From assembly GCF_012676905.1 (NCBI RefSeq), contig NZ_CP051428.1, positions 4,337,001-4,401,000 of the forward strand: 64,000 bases of DNA, written 5' to 3'. The stretch is from Paenibacillus albicereus. GTDB lineage: Bacteria > Bacillota > Bacilli > Paenibacillales > Paenibacillaceae. Below the pieces are notes generated by a model that did no database searches, was not told where the DNA came from, and worked only from the letters and a program-made list of their open reading frames with translations. The position numbers were made by a program, and so were the translations under genes. Of this stretch, positions 43,478 to 51,181 are shown one piece after another (position 1 is the stretch's first letter; each line of letters begins with the position of its first letter).

Positions 43478-43505
43478 TTACATTATTAGATTTTTTTGCT
43501 ATCAT
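43478..43505 (+). promoter_or_regulatory. Candidate promoter of the SIR2 gene
   Basis: TTACAT (43478-43483) and TATCAT (43500-43505) are 16 bases apart, about 40 bases upstream of the start codon and ribosome site. Confidence 0.5.
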
Positions 43506-43546
43506 TTAGTTGTACTTAGGCCTGTAGATTTAAGGAGGGATTGAAC

Positions 43547-45133
43547 TTGAATATCTTAGATAAACTTCTTCAAAAAAATGAATATCCCATTGTTTTTATT
43601 GGGTCAGGAATTCCCAAAAGGTTTTTAATTAATTTCCCAAATTGGCCTCAATTACTGGAAGAACTCTGGTTAGAGTCCGGATTAACAAATTTCTATGGAG
43701 AACTCAATAATCTTCATACAGAAATTAAACGAGAATTCCCTGACTATAATGACAGAGAGGTTGAACATGCAGCCTATATAAGAACAGGCTCATTACTTGA
43801 AACAGAATATAACCGTCGTTTTAACGAAGGACTTATCACCATTAAAAATTTCTCTCAGAGGGATGCTTTTTTGAATAAGTTATCTCCTCTAAAAAAGGCA
43901 ATATCTGAAAGATTCAATAATTATTCTCTATGTAATGAAAAATCCGAAGAATATGAATATTTTATAAAAATGCTGATGAAAACTCAAATAATTCTCACTA
44001 CAAATTATGATAGTTTTATTGAGGATAGTTACAACAGTTCCGGGATTAATGAAATCACTAAATTTATAGGTCAACGGGGGTTTTTTCAAGAATCTTTTAA
44101 TTTTGCTGAGTTATATAAAGTCCATGGTTGCATATACAGCCCTGAAGAAATAATTTTAACCAAAAGCGACTATGAGAGATTTGAAAAAAACTCAGTCCTT
44201 ATAACTGCCAAGATTGTATCAATAATGCTCACTTCGCCTATCATCTTCCTCGGTTATTCTCTCACTGATGTAAATATGAGGAAGATTATTCGAGATTTTA
44301 TAAATTCCTTGGGTGATTCTGAAATAGCAATGTTGGAAGAACGCCTTATTCTAATTGAATGGAAAGAAGGAGAGCAGGAGCTGATTGAAGAAATTATGTA
44401 CGATCGGGATTTAGGATGCAATTTAAAATTAATCAAAACAGATAATTATAAAATGGTCTTTGATGCAATTAGTAAGATTGACCAAGGAGTGGCTCCTTCG
44501 GAAGTTCGTAAATACCAACATGTAATTAAAAAGTTAATAGTGGATAGCGGCAAAAAAGGCTGCTTGCATACTCTTCTTATAGCTCCAAATCAGCTAGAGG
44601 AAATTGAGAAAAGAATTGGGGATGGGAAGTTAATTGTAGCAATAGGGGATGCCACATACATTTTCCAAATGCCAGATTTGCTGGGATACATAAATAATTA
44701 TTTCTTCGAACCAGAGCTTATTCACACAGATATTGCTTTACGATTTATCGCAAGTCAAATATCAAGTTCAAGAATACCGTTTCTAAAGTATGTAAAGGAC
44801 GTTGATATCGATAAAACAAATCTACACCAATTTGATAAGGATAAATTAAAACAAAGAATTTCAAATTATACTAATTTAGAAGACTGTACTAAAAGCATTA
44901 ATGCTTCTTACAAAATTAGGCTAGATTCTCTGTCTGATATTCGCCAACAAAATTTCAATAAAGAAAAGGAATTTGAGGTAGTATCCTATAGTGCGCAGCG
45001 AATTAGTTTGAGTGAACTTGAAGATTATGTAAGAGAGCATCTGGATTATTACCAAGAAAAGAAAGCAAGGTCATTGCCAACCGCATTTAGAAGACTTCTC
45101 ATGGTAATGGACATGATAAAAAATAAAGGTTAG
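43547..45133 (+). CDS. SIR2-domain protein, probable phage-defence effector
   Basis: A 528-residue protein with an N-terminal SIR2-like NAD-binding domain (about 1-260): IVFIGSGIPKRF (GxG loop), TTNYDSFIEDSY, YKVHGCI (candidate catalytic His) and FLGYSLTDVNMRKII, a defence-type SIR2 pattern. Family members in anti-phage systems deplete NAD+ on infection. The C-terminal half (about 270-528) has no recognised domain. TTG at 43547 is preferred because GGAGG (43534-43538) lies at good spacing; TTG at 43541 is too near. Base composition is about 33% GC against roughly 65% around, so it was acquired. It has its own promoter and terminator. Confidence 0.8.
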   Translation: MNILDKLLQKNEYPIVFIGSGIPKRFLINFPNWPQLLEELWLESGLTNFYGELNNLHTEIKREFPDYNDREVEHAAYIRTGSLLETEYNRRFNEGLITIKNFSQRDAFLNKLSPLKKAISERFNNYSLCNEKSEEYEYFIKMLMKTQIILTTNYDSFIEDSYNSSGINEITKFIGQRGFFQESFNFAELYKVHGCIYSPEEIILTKSDYERFEKNSVLITAKIVSIMLTSPIIFLGYSLTDVNMRKIIRDFINSLGDSEIAMLEERLILIEWKEGEQELIEEIMYDRDLGCNLKLIKTDNYKMVFDAISKIDQGVAPSEVRKYQHVIKKLIVDSGKKGCLHTLLIAPNQLEEIEKRIGDGKLIVAIGDATYIFQMPDLLGYINNYFFEPELIHTDIALRFIASQISSSRIPFLKYVKDVDIDKTNLHQFDKDKLKQRISNYTNLEDCTKSINASYKIRLDSLSDIRQQNFNKEKEFEVVSYSAQRISLSELEDYVREHLDYYQEKKARSLPTAFRRLLMVMDMIKNKG

Positions 45134-45165
45134 CGCTCGAACCCAAAGTGGATTGACGCTAACCT
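45127..45165 (+). terminator. Terminator of the SIR2 gene
   Basis: AGGTTAGCG (45127-45135, containing the TAG stop) pairs with CGCTAACCT (45157-45165), followed by a T-containing stretch. Confidence 0.6.
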
Positions 45166-45287
45166 CTTGATACCTTATTAAGTTACACTCATTATAGCAG
45201 GATTATTCCACAAATCAATATATAATTTAACGATTACAACCAAGCGGTTTGAGCAGCTTAAGTGGTCTATATCTCTAACAAGTAAAA

Positions 45288-45324
45288 CAAAGCCCCGTCG
45301 GGGGTAAATGGCTTTGATTTTTTT
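45288..45324 (+). terminator. Bidirectional terminator between SIR2 and rlmCD
   Basis: CAAAGCC (45288-45294) pairs with GGCTTTG (45310-45316), with inner CCCC/GGGG pairing and a seven-T run. It lies between the convergent SIR2 and rlmCD genes; composition returns to GC-rich just beyond it. Confidence 0.65.
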
Positions 45325-45396
45325 AAACCGGGTAAATTCCGATTCAAACTGTCCTAAATTTCCTTTCTCGCTTCATTGTTCTGCATGCAGACTGTA

Positions 45397-46980
45397 TCAT
45401 CCTTTGACCAACAAGCAAACCGACTCCACATGACTCGTATGCGGGAACATATCCACCGGCTGAACCTCCACCGTGCGATACCCGCCCGCCTCCAGAACCT
45501 GCAGATCCCGGGCCAGCGTAGCCGGGTTGCAGGACACGTACACGACGCGCTCCGGTTGCATCGCCAGGATCGTGTCGAGCAGCTGCTCATCGCAGCCTTT
45601 GCGCGGAGGATCGACGACGATGACATCGGGGCGGATGCCCTCCGAGCGCCAGCGAGGAATGACGACCTCGGCCGGTCCCGCCTCGAACGAGGCGTTGCTG
45701 ATGCCGTTCAGCTCGGCGTTGCGCTTCGCGTCCTCGATCGCCTCCGGCACGATCTCCACGCCGTACACATGTCCCGCCCGGCGGGCCAGGAACAGCGAGA
45801 TCGTGCCGATGCCGCAGTAGGCGTCGATGACGTTCTCGCGGCCGGTCAGGCCGGCATAGTCGACCGCGGACTGGTACAGACGCAGCGTCTGCGCCGGGTT
45901 GACCTGGTAGAACGACCGCGCCGAGATGGCGAAGCGGATGCCGTCAAGCTCGTCGTAGATAACGTCGCTGCCCCACAGCGTGCGCGTCTCGTCGCCGAAG
46001 ATGACATTCGTCTGCCGCTTGTTGACGTTCTGCACGATGCTCTTCACCTGCGGCAGCGTCTCGCGGATGCCCGCGATCCAGTCCTCGACGCGCGGGATGC
46101 GCGGGCCGTTGGTGACGAGCACGACCATCATCTCGCCGGTGACGAAGCCGGTCCGCACGACGACATGGCGCAGGATGCCGCGCCCGGTCGCCTCATCATA
46201 AGCGGAGATGCCGACGCGGTTGCCGATCGCCTTGACCTGCCGCACCGCCTCGTCGTTATGCTCATGCTGGATGAGGCAGGCGTCCATGTCGACGATGCGG
46301 TGCGAGCCGCGGGCGTAGAAGCCGCCGATCAGGCTGCCGGCCGCGCCGTTTTCCAGGTCCGCCATCGCCATGCCGATCGGAACCTGGGCCTTGTTGCGGT
46401 AGCGCCACGGCTCGTCCATGCCAATCGTCGGGTGGACGATGATGCCGCCGTTGCCAGAAGTCGCTCGATCGGCATCCGCTTCGTTCGCGAGTCCCTTGCC
46501 TCTCGCATAAACCGCTCGGTCGCCGTCCGCTTCGCTCGCGAATCTCGTACCTGTGGCTTCGACCGCTCGATCGGCATCCCCGTCGCCTGAGCTTCTCGCG
46601 CCTGCTCCCGTCCCTGCTTCCTCGCCCCGCACCTGCAGCTTGCCGATCCGCTCCAGCGTATCGACGACATGCTGCCGCTTCCAGACGAGCTGCGCCTCGT
46701 AGCTGAAGTGCTGCAGCTGGCAGCCGCCGCATTGCTTGTAGATCGGGCACGGAGCGTCGACACGGTCCGGACTGCTCTGCAGCCATTCGATCGGCTTGGC
46801 GTAACCATACGTCTTTTTGACCTTGAGCACCTTGGCCTTCACGCGCTCGCCCGGCAGCGCTCCCTGCACGAACAAGGTGAAGCCGTCGGCGCGGCCGACG
46901 CCCTCGCCTTCATGCGTCAGGCCGGTGATGTCGAGCGTGACGGTATCGTTTTTTCCGACCGGTACGGTAGGTTTCATCAT
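45397..46980 (-). CDS. rlmCD: 23S rRNA (uracil-5-)-methyltransferase, RlmCD type, with repeat insertion
   Basis: A 527-residue TrmA/RumA-family enzyme. It has an N-terminal TRAM domain (about 8-65), Fe-S cysteines Cys78, Cys84 and Cys87 (CPIYKQCGGC), SAM-binding FYQVNPAQTLRLY, VIDAYCGIGTISLFLA, and the catalytic Cys in VYVSCNPATLARDL. Family length is about 450-460. The extra residues form a charged insertion (about 118-175) with 17-residue repeats between the Fe-S domain and the methyltransferase. The neighbouring dgkB gene matches the Bacillus subtilis order, which supports the RlmCD assignment. The start at 46980 has only a weak ribosome site; the next ATG three bases on is equivalent. Confidence 0.88.
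   Translation of the reverse strand: MMKPTVPVGKNDTVTLDITGLTHEGEGVGRADGFTLFVQGALPGERVKAKVLKVKKTYGYAKPIEWLQSSPDRVDAPCPIYKQCGGCQLQHFSYEAQLVWKRQHVVDTLERIGKLQVRGEEAGTGAGARSSGDGDADRAVEATGTRFASEADGDRAVYARGKGLANEADADRATSGNGGIIVHPTIGMDEPWRYRNKAQVPIGMAMADLENGAAGSLIGGFYARGSHRIVDMDACLIQHEHNDEAVRQVKAIGNRVGISAYDEATGRGILRHVVVRTGFVTGEMMVVLVTNGPRIPRVEDWIAGIRETLPQVKSIVQNVNKRQTNVIFGDETRTLWGSDVIYDELDGIRFAISARSFYQVNPAQTLRLYQSAVDYAGLTGRENVIDAYCGIGTISLFLARRAGHVYGVEIVPEAIEDAKRNAELNGISNASFEAGPAEVVIPRWRSEGIRPDVIVVDPPRKGCDEQLLDTILAMQPERVVYVSCNPATLARDLQVLEAGGYRTVEVQPVDMFPHTSHVESVCLLVKG
46462..46578 (-). repeat. 51-bp repeat inside rlmCD
   Basis: Two degenerate 51-bp units and a partial third encode DRAVEATGTRFASEADG and DRAVYARGKGLANEADA followed by DRAT. 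They lie in a loop insertion not shared by family members and are in frame. Confidence 0.75.
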
Positions 46981-47084
46981 TCATTCATCCGTTCTCTATT
47001 CGTAGTAAAGGCTTGCAGGCAGCCCGCCGCCGGAAGGAAGCGAGGACGCGTGCAAGCCGTTGGAATTGGATTCGAGCTTCATGG

Positions 47085-47286
47085 TTCTAATGATTCGTGG
47101 TGTCGTTAGCGGCCCTTTTTCCGCCGTCTGCCGAATTTAACGACGAGTGGTGCTGTTAGAGTACCCAATTCGGTTCAACTTTGGAATAAACGGGCTTCCG
47201 CACGCGTCTAGCAAGCTCAGGAGTCGTTAGAAATCGGCGCTCCCTCAAAAGGGGCTTCTAACGAGCTGACTCGTCGTTAGACCGCT
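47085..47286. repeat. Intergenic TCTAACGA/TCGTTAGA palindromic repeats
   Basis: Four near-palindromic units begin near 47085, 47137, 47206 and 47257, each bounded by versions of TCTAACGA and TCGTTAGA with about ten bases between; the last is the most symmetric. The core resembles the TAACGAACCT repeats at 19.1 kb. No gene is visible in 46981-47683. Confidence 0.65.
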
Positions 47287-47344
47287 GGTTCAAGCGGCTA
47301 CAGGCAATACCCGACCCCTGCGCCCGCAGCCGTCGCCGCAGGAG

Positions 47345-47672
47345 AAGCGGGGTCGCCTAGCGCGCCCGCGGACAGCGCCGCAGAGAGCCGGCGGGGTACG
47401 CCTCCTGCCGAGCACGCGGACAGCGACAGCCGGCGGTGTCGCCCTCCTGCCGCGCCCGCAGCCGTCGCCGCAGGAGCCAGCGGTACCGCCCTCCTGCCGC
47501 GCCCGCAATCAGCGCCGCTGAAAGCCGGCGGAGTCGCCCTCCTGCCGCGCCCGCAATCAGCGCCGCTGAGAGCCGGCGGTGCCGCCCTCCTGCCGCACCC
47601 GCAATCAGCGCCGCAGAGACCGGCGGGGTCGCCTAGCTGCCGCGCCTGCGGCCATCGCCGCCTCATCGCCGC
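47345..47672. repeat. 48-bp minisatellite downstream of dgkB
   Basis: About seven degenerate copies of a 48-bp GC-rich unit; the copies starting near 47489, 47537 and 47585 are the most alike (opening CCCTCCTGCCGC). It starts 12 bases past the dgkB stop. 48 is a multiple of three, and a minus-strand frame stays open through it, but that frame differs from dgkB and shows no protein features. Confidence 0.82.
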
Positions 47673-47683
47673 CCTTCGCCGCC

Positions 47684-48601
47684 TCAATAATGCGTCTTCC
47701 CTTCCTCGTCGACGAAGATGTTCAGATGCGAGGGCAGCATCGTGAACGTGCACGGGAGCGTGCCGCCGTACTCGCCGTCGAGGTTGAGCTGGGCGTAGTC
47801 GGGCGTCGTGACGGTGAGGCGGTCGGTCTTGAAGTGCAGGATATGCGAGTCGTTGAAATGCTCGCCGCGAAGCGCGAGCGTGACGATGCGGATGAACTCG
47901 GCCAAGTTGCACTTCTTGAGCACGAGCACCTCGAACAGGCCGTCGTCGAGCGTCGCCGCCGGGGCCAGCTTCTCGAAGCCGCCGACGGAATTGCTGTTGC
48001 AGATGAGGAACAGCATGATCTCCTCGTGGATATCCTCGATGCCATTGCCCTCGATGCGCAGCTCCATCGGCCGCAGGCGGGTCATCTTCTCCAGACCCTT
48101 CATATAATAGGCGAGCTGGCCGATCATCGTCTTGAGCTTGCTCGGCACCTCGTAGGTGAGCTCGGTGAGCGAGCCGCCGCCGGCAATATTAATGAAGTAC
48201 TTCTTGCCGGCGCGGCCGACGTCGATCGGGCGGGCGTACTGGCGGGTGATGAGCTCGCACGCATACTCCAGGTTGCGCGGGATGCCGAGCGCCCGCGCGA
48301 AGTCGTTGGTCGTGCCGACGGGCAGGATGCCGAGCGGCGGGCGGTTCGGCTTCTCGCCGAGGCCGTTGATGACCTCGTACAGCGTCCCGTCGCCCCCGGC
48401 CGCGATAATCATGTCGAAGCCGCGGTCCGCCGCGTCGGCGGCGGCCACCGACGCGTCTCCCTCGCCGCAGGTCGCATGCGTGCTCGTCTCGATGCCGCCC
48501 CGCTCGAGCAGCGTCAGGATCTCGCCGAGCCGCCTCTTCATCTCCTCGCGTCCGGACGTCGGGTTGTAGATCAGCCGCGCTCTCTTGTATCCGCTCGTCA
48601 T
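47684..48601 (-). CDS. dgkB: Diacylglycerol kinase, DgkB type
   Basis: A 305-residue soluble lipid kinase that phosphorylates diacylglycerol to phosphatidic acid at the membrane. It shows the opening ARLIYNPTSGREEM, the nucleotide motif AAGGDGTLYEVINGL, GILPVGTTNDFARALGIP, and the metal-loop LNLDGEYGG near the C-terminus. It starts at 48601, with AGGAGG 12 bases upstream; the ATG at 48613 is too close to it. It lies nine bases after the CbiX-like gene and probably shares its transcript. dgkB beside rlmCD matches Bacillus. Confidence 0.93.
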   Translation of the reverse strand: MTSGYKRARLIYNPTSGREEMKRRLGEILTLLERGGIETSTHATCGEGDASVAAADAADRGFDMIIAAGGDGTLYEVINGLGEKPNRPPLGILPVGTTNDFARALGIPRNLEYACELITRQYARPIDVGRAGKKYFINIAGGGSLTELTYEVPSKLKTMIGQLAYYMKGLEKMTRLRPMELRIEGNGIEDIHEEIMLFLICNSNSVGGFEKLAPAATLDDGLFEVLVLKKCNLAEFIRIVTLALRGEHFNDSHILHFKTDRLTVTTPDYAQLNLDGEYGGTLPCTFTMLPSHLNIFVDEEGKTHY

Positions 48602-48609
48602 GCCTTCTC

Positions 48610-49413
48610 TCATCCTCCTGCTTGTCGCATCCACTGCAGCGCCTGGCGCGCCAGCCAGCGCGGCACCGCCGCGTCCGGCAGCATCGCCCGGCCGTCATAT
48701 TCATATTCTAACTCTCCGAGCCTCGCGGGAATCACGGTCGATGTGAAATATCCTTGACTAAGGAACGCCGGCACGACGATTACCGTCTCCCCGGGCTGCC
48801 GAAGCCGCATCTCGCGCAGCCGGGCGGCCGCCTCGTCCGGCAGCAGCATGGCGGTCTCGGCGCGGGCGAAGCCGCCGCCCTCCCGCAGCCGCTCGCCGAG
48901 CCGCCGCAGGCTGTCCCGCCAGCGCTCATGGAACACCGGCTCGATCGAGCCGTGGCCGACGACGAGCAGCGCCTCCCGGGCGGGATCGCGGGACAGGTCC
49001 AGCGCCTGCCGCAGCAGCAGCTCCGCGATCTCCGGCTCGTCGTCGATCGGGACGCCGGGATGGATGCGTGCCTCCCCCGTGCGGAACGGCTCGAACTCGC
49101 CCTCCCGCAGGCCGGCCGGGGGCTGTCCGAACGCTTGCATGATGTCGTCGACATGCGTGCTGCCCGACGAGACGAACAGCGGCAGCACGTACAGGTCCGT
49201 CACGCCGAGCGCGAGCAGCTCGTCGATGCCGTCCTGGATCAGCCTTCCCTCCACGATCTCCAGAAACGACGAAAGGACCGGCACAGGGCCGGTCGCTTGC
49301 GTAATCGTTTGCGCTGCGGCCGCTACGGCCTCGTCGACGAGCGCCACCCATCCGGGGTCGCGCGAGCCGTGGCTGATGATTAGGATGCCGGGAACGAGCG
49401 GCTCTCTCTCCAT
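48610..49413 (-). CDS. CbiX-like sirohydrochlorin chelatase family protein
   Basis: A 267-residue class II chelatase-like protein. The metal-binding His is in ILIISHGSRDPGW (HGSR signature), with a second motif VVGHGSIEP and VIVVPAFLSQGYF in the duplicated half. SirB/CbiX insert Fe or Co into sirohydrochlorin; no other tetrapyrrole genes are in the window, so the metal is not assignable. The ATG overlaps the yerC stop (TGATG), coupling the two genes. Two half-domains suggest the long, duplicated form. Confidence 0.82.
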   Translation of the reverse strand: MEREPLVPGILIISHGSRDPGWVALVDEAVAAAAQTITQATGPVPVLSSFLEIVEGRLIQDGIDELLALGVTDLYVLPLFVSSGSTHVDDIMQAFGQPPAGLREGEFEPFRTGEARIHPGVPIDDEPEIAELLLRQALDLSRDPAREALLVVGHGSIEPVFHERWRDSLRRLGERLREGGGFARAETAMLLPDEAAARLREMRLRQPGETVIVVPAFLSQGYFTSTVIPARLGELEYEYDGRAMLPDAAVPRWLARQALQWMRQAGG

Positions 49414-49703
49414 CAGCGGTTCAGTCGGTCCAGCGTCATCTTGTAGCCGTCGTTGCCGTAGTTGAGGCAGCGCTTGACGCGGGAGATCGTCGCCGTGCTC
49501 GCTCCCGTCTCGGCCTCGATCTGGTTGTACGTGCTGCCCTTGCCGAGCATGCGCGCCACCTCGAGACGCTGGGAGAGGGATTGCACCTCGTTCACCGTGC
49601 ACAGATCATCAAAGAAAATATAACATTCCTCGACGCTCTTGAGCGTGAGGACCGCTTCGAATAATTGGTCGATTGCTTTATCGTTCAGCTTCTTGAGCTG
49701 CAT
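49413..49703 (-). CDS. yerC: YerC family TrpR-like transcriptional regulator
   Basis: A 96-residue helical DNA-binding protein of the YerC/YecD group in the Trp repressor superfamily. The HTH is EVARMLGKGSTYNQIEAETGASTATISRVKRC (split as MLGKGSTYNQIEAETG and STATISRVKRCLNYG). The ATG at 49703 follows AGGGGTGA at good spacing; a GTG nine bases upstream is the alternative. It is the first gene of a transcript with the CbiX-like and dgkB genes. The target is unknown. Confidence 0.9.
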   Translation of the reverse strand: MQLKKLNDKAIDQLFEAVLTLKSVEECYIFFDDLCTVNEVQSLSQRLEVARMLGKGSTYNQIEAETGASTATISRVKRCLNYGNDGYKMTLDRLNR

Positions 49704-49713
49704 CAACTTCACC

Positions 49714-50375
49714 CCTGTGAAAGAATCCTACATTTCATTTTATAGTGCCGCGCTAGAGAATACAACTATCACCGTGTTCACGCTTTAGAGGAGCGATGTT
49801 TTTTGCAAGCGCTCTCTCGGGACGGCGGGCGAAAGCCCGGCCGAAGAGATTCAGCCTCCTTCAACGAAGCTCGCCGGGAACCGTGTCCACTGGGCGCGTA
49901 CATGAGTTTACGAGAGTCCGGTATAGGACGCGCATCTATTTTACTACGGTCAAGCCTTTTGCGCTACCTTAAAATTCATGTCGGCCGTCATCGTCCTCTC
50001 CTCGCGTACATCGCGTTTGGCCGAGCGCCCTCTCTTCTGGTCCTTCCGTCCCTGTGTTCTGATCCCATGCGCAGCCCAAGCCCATTGGGATACGCGCGTC
50101 AGACGCCCCCGAATCCGTAAGCCGTCTGGGCGCCATCGGTTCCCCGAGGCAGCCGCGTTCATCCCCTCGATCGACAGCCTGCGGCCCGGCGCTTGCGCCC
50201 AGCCTGCCGGGGGAGGATCGGCAGGCCGCCCTGTCCGCTCTCGGCCCGTGCCTGTCCCGATCTGGGTTTTTCGGCAAAAACCGGGCGAACGTCCAACCCA
50301 AATGCCGCTCTAGGCCATACACTGGATCAAACGCGGAGTTCGCCCTCCGCAATCCCACAAGGATGTGAAAGCCAA
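49714..50375. other. 660-base gap without a recognised gene
   Basis: Several short overlapping frames exist on both strands, but none has a ribosome site plus protein-like composition. A GC hairpin (GGCGGGCG/CGCCCGCC-like, near 49826-49845) and an AT-richer patch with TTGACC on the minus strand near 49950 hint at a promoter or small RNA; neither was convincing. Confidence 0.4.
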
Positions 50376-50987
50376 GTGAATCCGAACTATCCTTCCTATT
50401 ACCCGCCTGCGCCGCAGCGCAATACGCCTGCCGGTGCGGCGCAGGGAAGCATTTTTCCCGGTCTCGGCGAAGGGTTCCCTTATAACCATCTGCCTGCGCA
50501 GTCGCTGTTCGCGCCTCCGCCCTCGCTGATGCCGCCGAGCCCGGCGCCGTCGATCGGCCCGCTCGCTACGCTGGAAGGCGCGGCGCTGCCTGCCGCGGCG
50601 GCTGCAGCGGAAGAAAAAAAGAGCAGCCTGTTCTCCCTCGACAAGCTGACCGAGCTCAAGGGCTTCGTCGACCGGATCGGCGGCCTCGACGGCATCCTCG
50701 GCACGATGACCAAGGCGCAGAAGATCATCGGCAGCGTGCAGCAGATGGCTCCGCTCGTCAAGGTGATGATGGGCTCCTTCAGCAGCAGCAAGAAGAAGTC
50801 CGACAACTCCAAGATGGTCGACCTCGAGGATGACGACTGGTCGCCGCCCAAGAAGAAGCGGACGAAAAAGAAGAAGCGCCGCACGGGCGGAGGCGGCTAT
50901 GCCAAGGGCGGCCGCAGCCGCAGGCGCCGCACGGGAACCAAGCGGCGTCCCGGCGCCAAGCGCCGCCGGCCGGCGCAAGACGAATAA
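50376..50987 (+). CDS. YqfQ/VrrA-like basic protein (203 aa)
   Basis: A 203-residue protein. A Pro/Ala/Tyr-rich N-terminus (NPNYPSYYPPAPQ) is followed by a short conserved helix (GGLDGILGTMTKAQKIIGSVQQ, about 95-125) like YqfQ/VrrA proteins, then acidic DLEDDDW and a strongly basic Lys/Arg/Gly tail (KKKRTKKKKRR...). GTG at 50376 fits AAGGATGTGA upstream. YqfQ-type proteins are sporulation-associated; the basic tail could bind DNA or anionic coat material. The assignment is by pattern only. Confidence 0.55.
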   Translation: MNPNYPSYYPPAPQRNTPAGAAQGSIFPGLGEGFPYNHLPAQSLFAPPPSLMPPSPAPSIGPLATLEGAALPAAAAAAEEKKSSLFSLDKLTELKGFVDRIGGLDGILGTMTKAQKIIGSVQQMAPLVKVMMGSFSSSKKKSDNSKMVDLEDDDWSPPKKKRTKKKKRRTGGGGYAKGGRSRRRRTGTKRRPGAKRRRPAQDE

Positions 50988-51122
50988 AGCGGCTCAGCAG
51001 GCAGACGGAACCCCCTTTTCTCGGAATGACGCCGCAGCGAGCAAATGGACCGCTCTTCCTCCAAATGGCGATTCAGCAGCAGCCAGCCCGCTTCCTTCGG
51101 AACGCCGATGCGCTGAATCGAA

Positions 51123-51159
51123 AAGCCCGCTTTTCCCTCGCAGAGGGAAAAGCGGGCTT
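51123..51159 (-). terminator. Terminator of the pit operon
   Basis: AAGCCCGCTTTTCCCTC (51123-51139) pairs perfectly with GAGGGAAAAGCGGGCTT (51143-51159) around a GCA loop. It lies between the convergent YqfQ-like and pit genes. Confidence 0.85.
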
Positions 51160-51181
51160 CGTCATGAAAAGGGGACGAACG

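Noticed and set aside
43264-43509. 81-residue plus-strand ORF before the SIR2 gene
   Set aside because: It spans a terminator and promoter-like sequence and lacks a ribosome site.
47298-47912. 204-residue frame through the 48-bp repeats overlapping dgkB
   Set aside because: It runs in another frame than dgkB and reads as repeat translation only; a frameshifted dgkB extension is possible but unsupported because dgkB ends at a normal family length.
49803-50120. 105-residue plus-strand ORF in the 49.7-50.4 kb gap
   Set aside because: Low-complexity Ser/Arg/Leu composition, no start signal, and equally open frames overlap on both strands.
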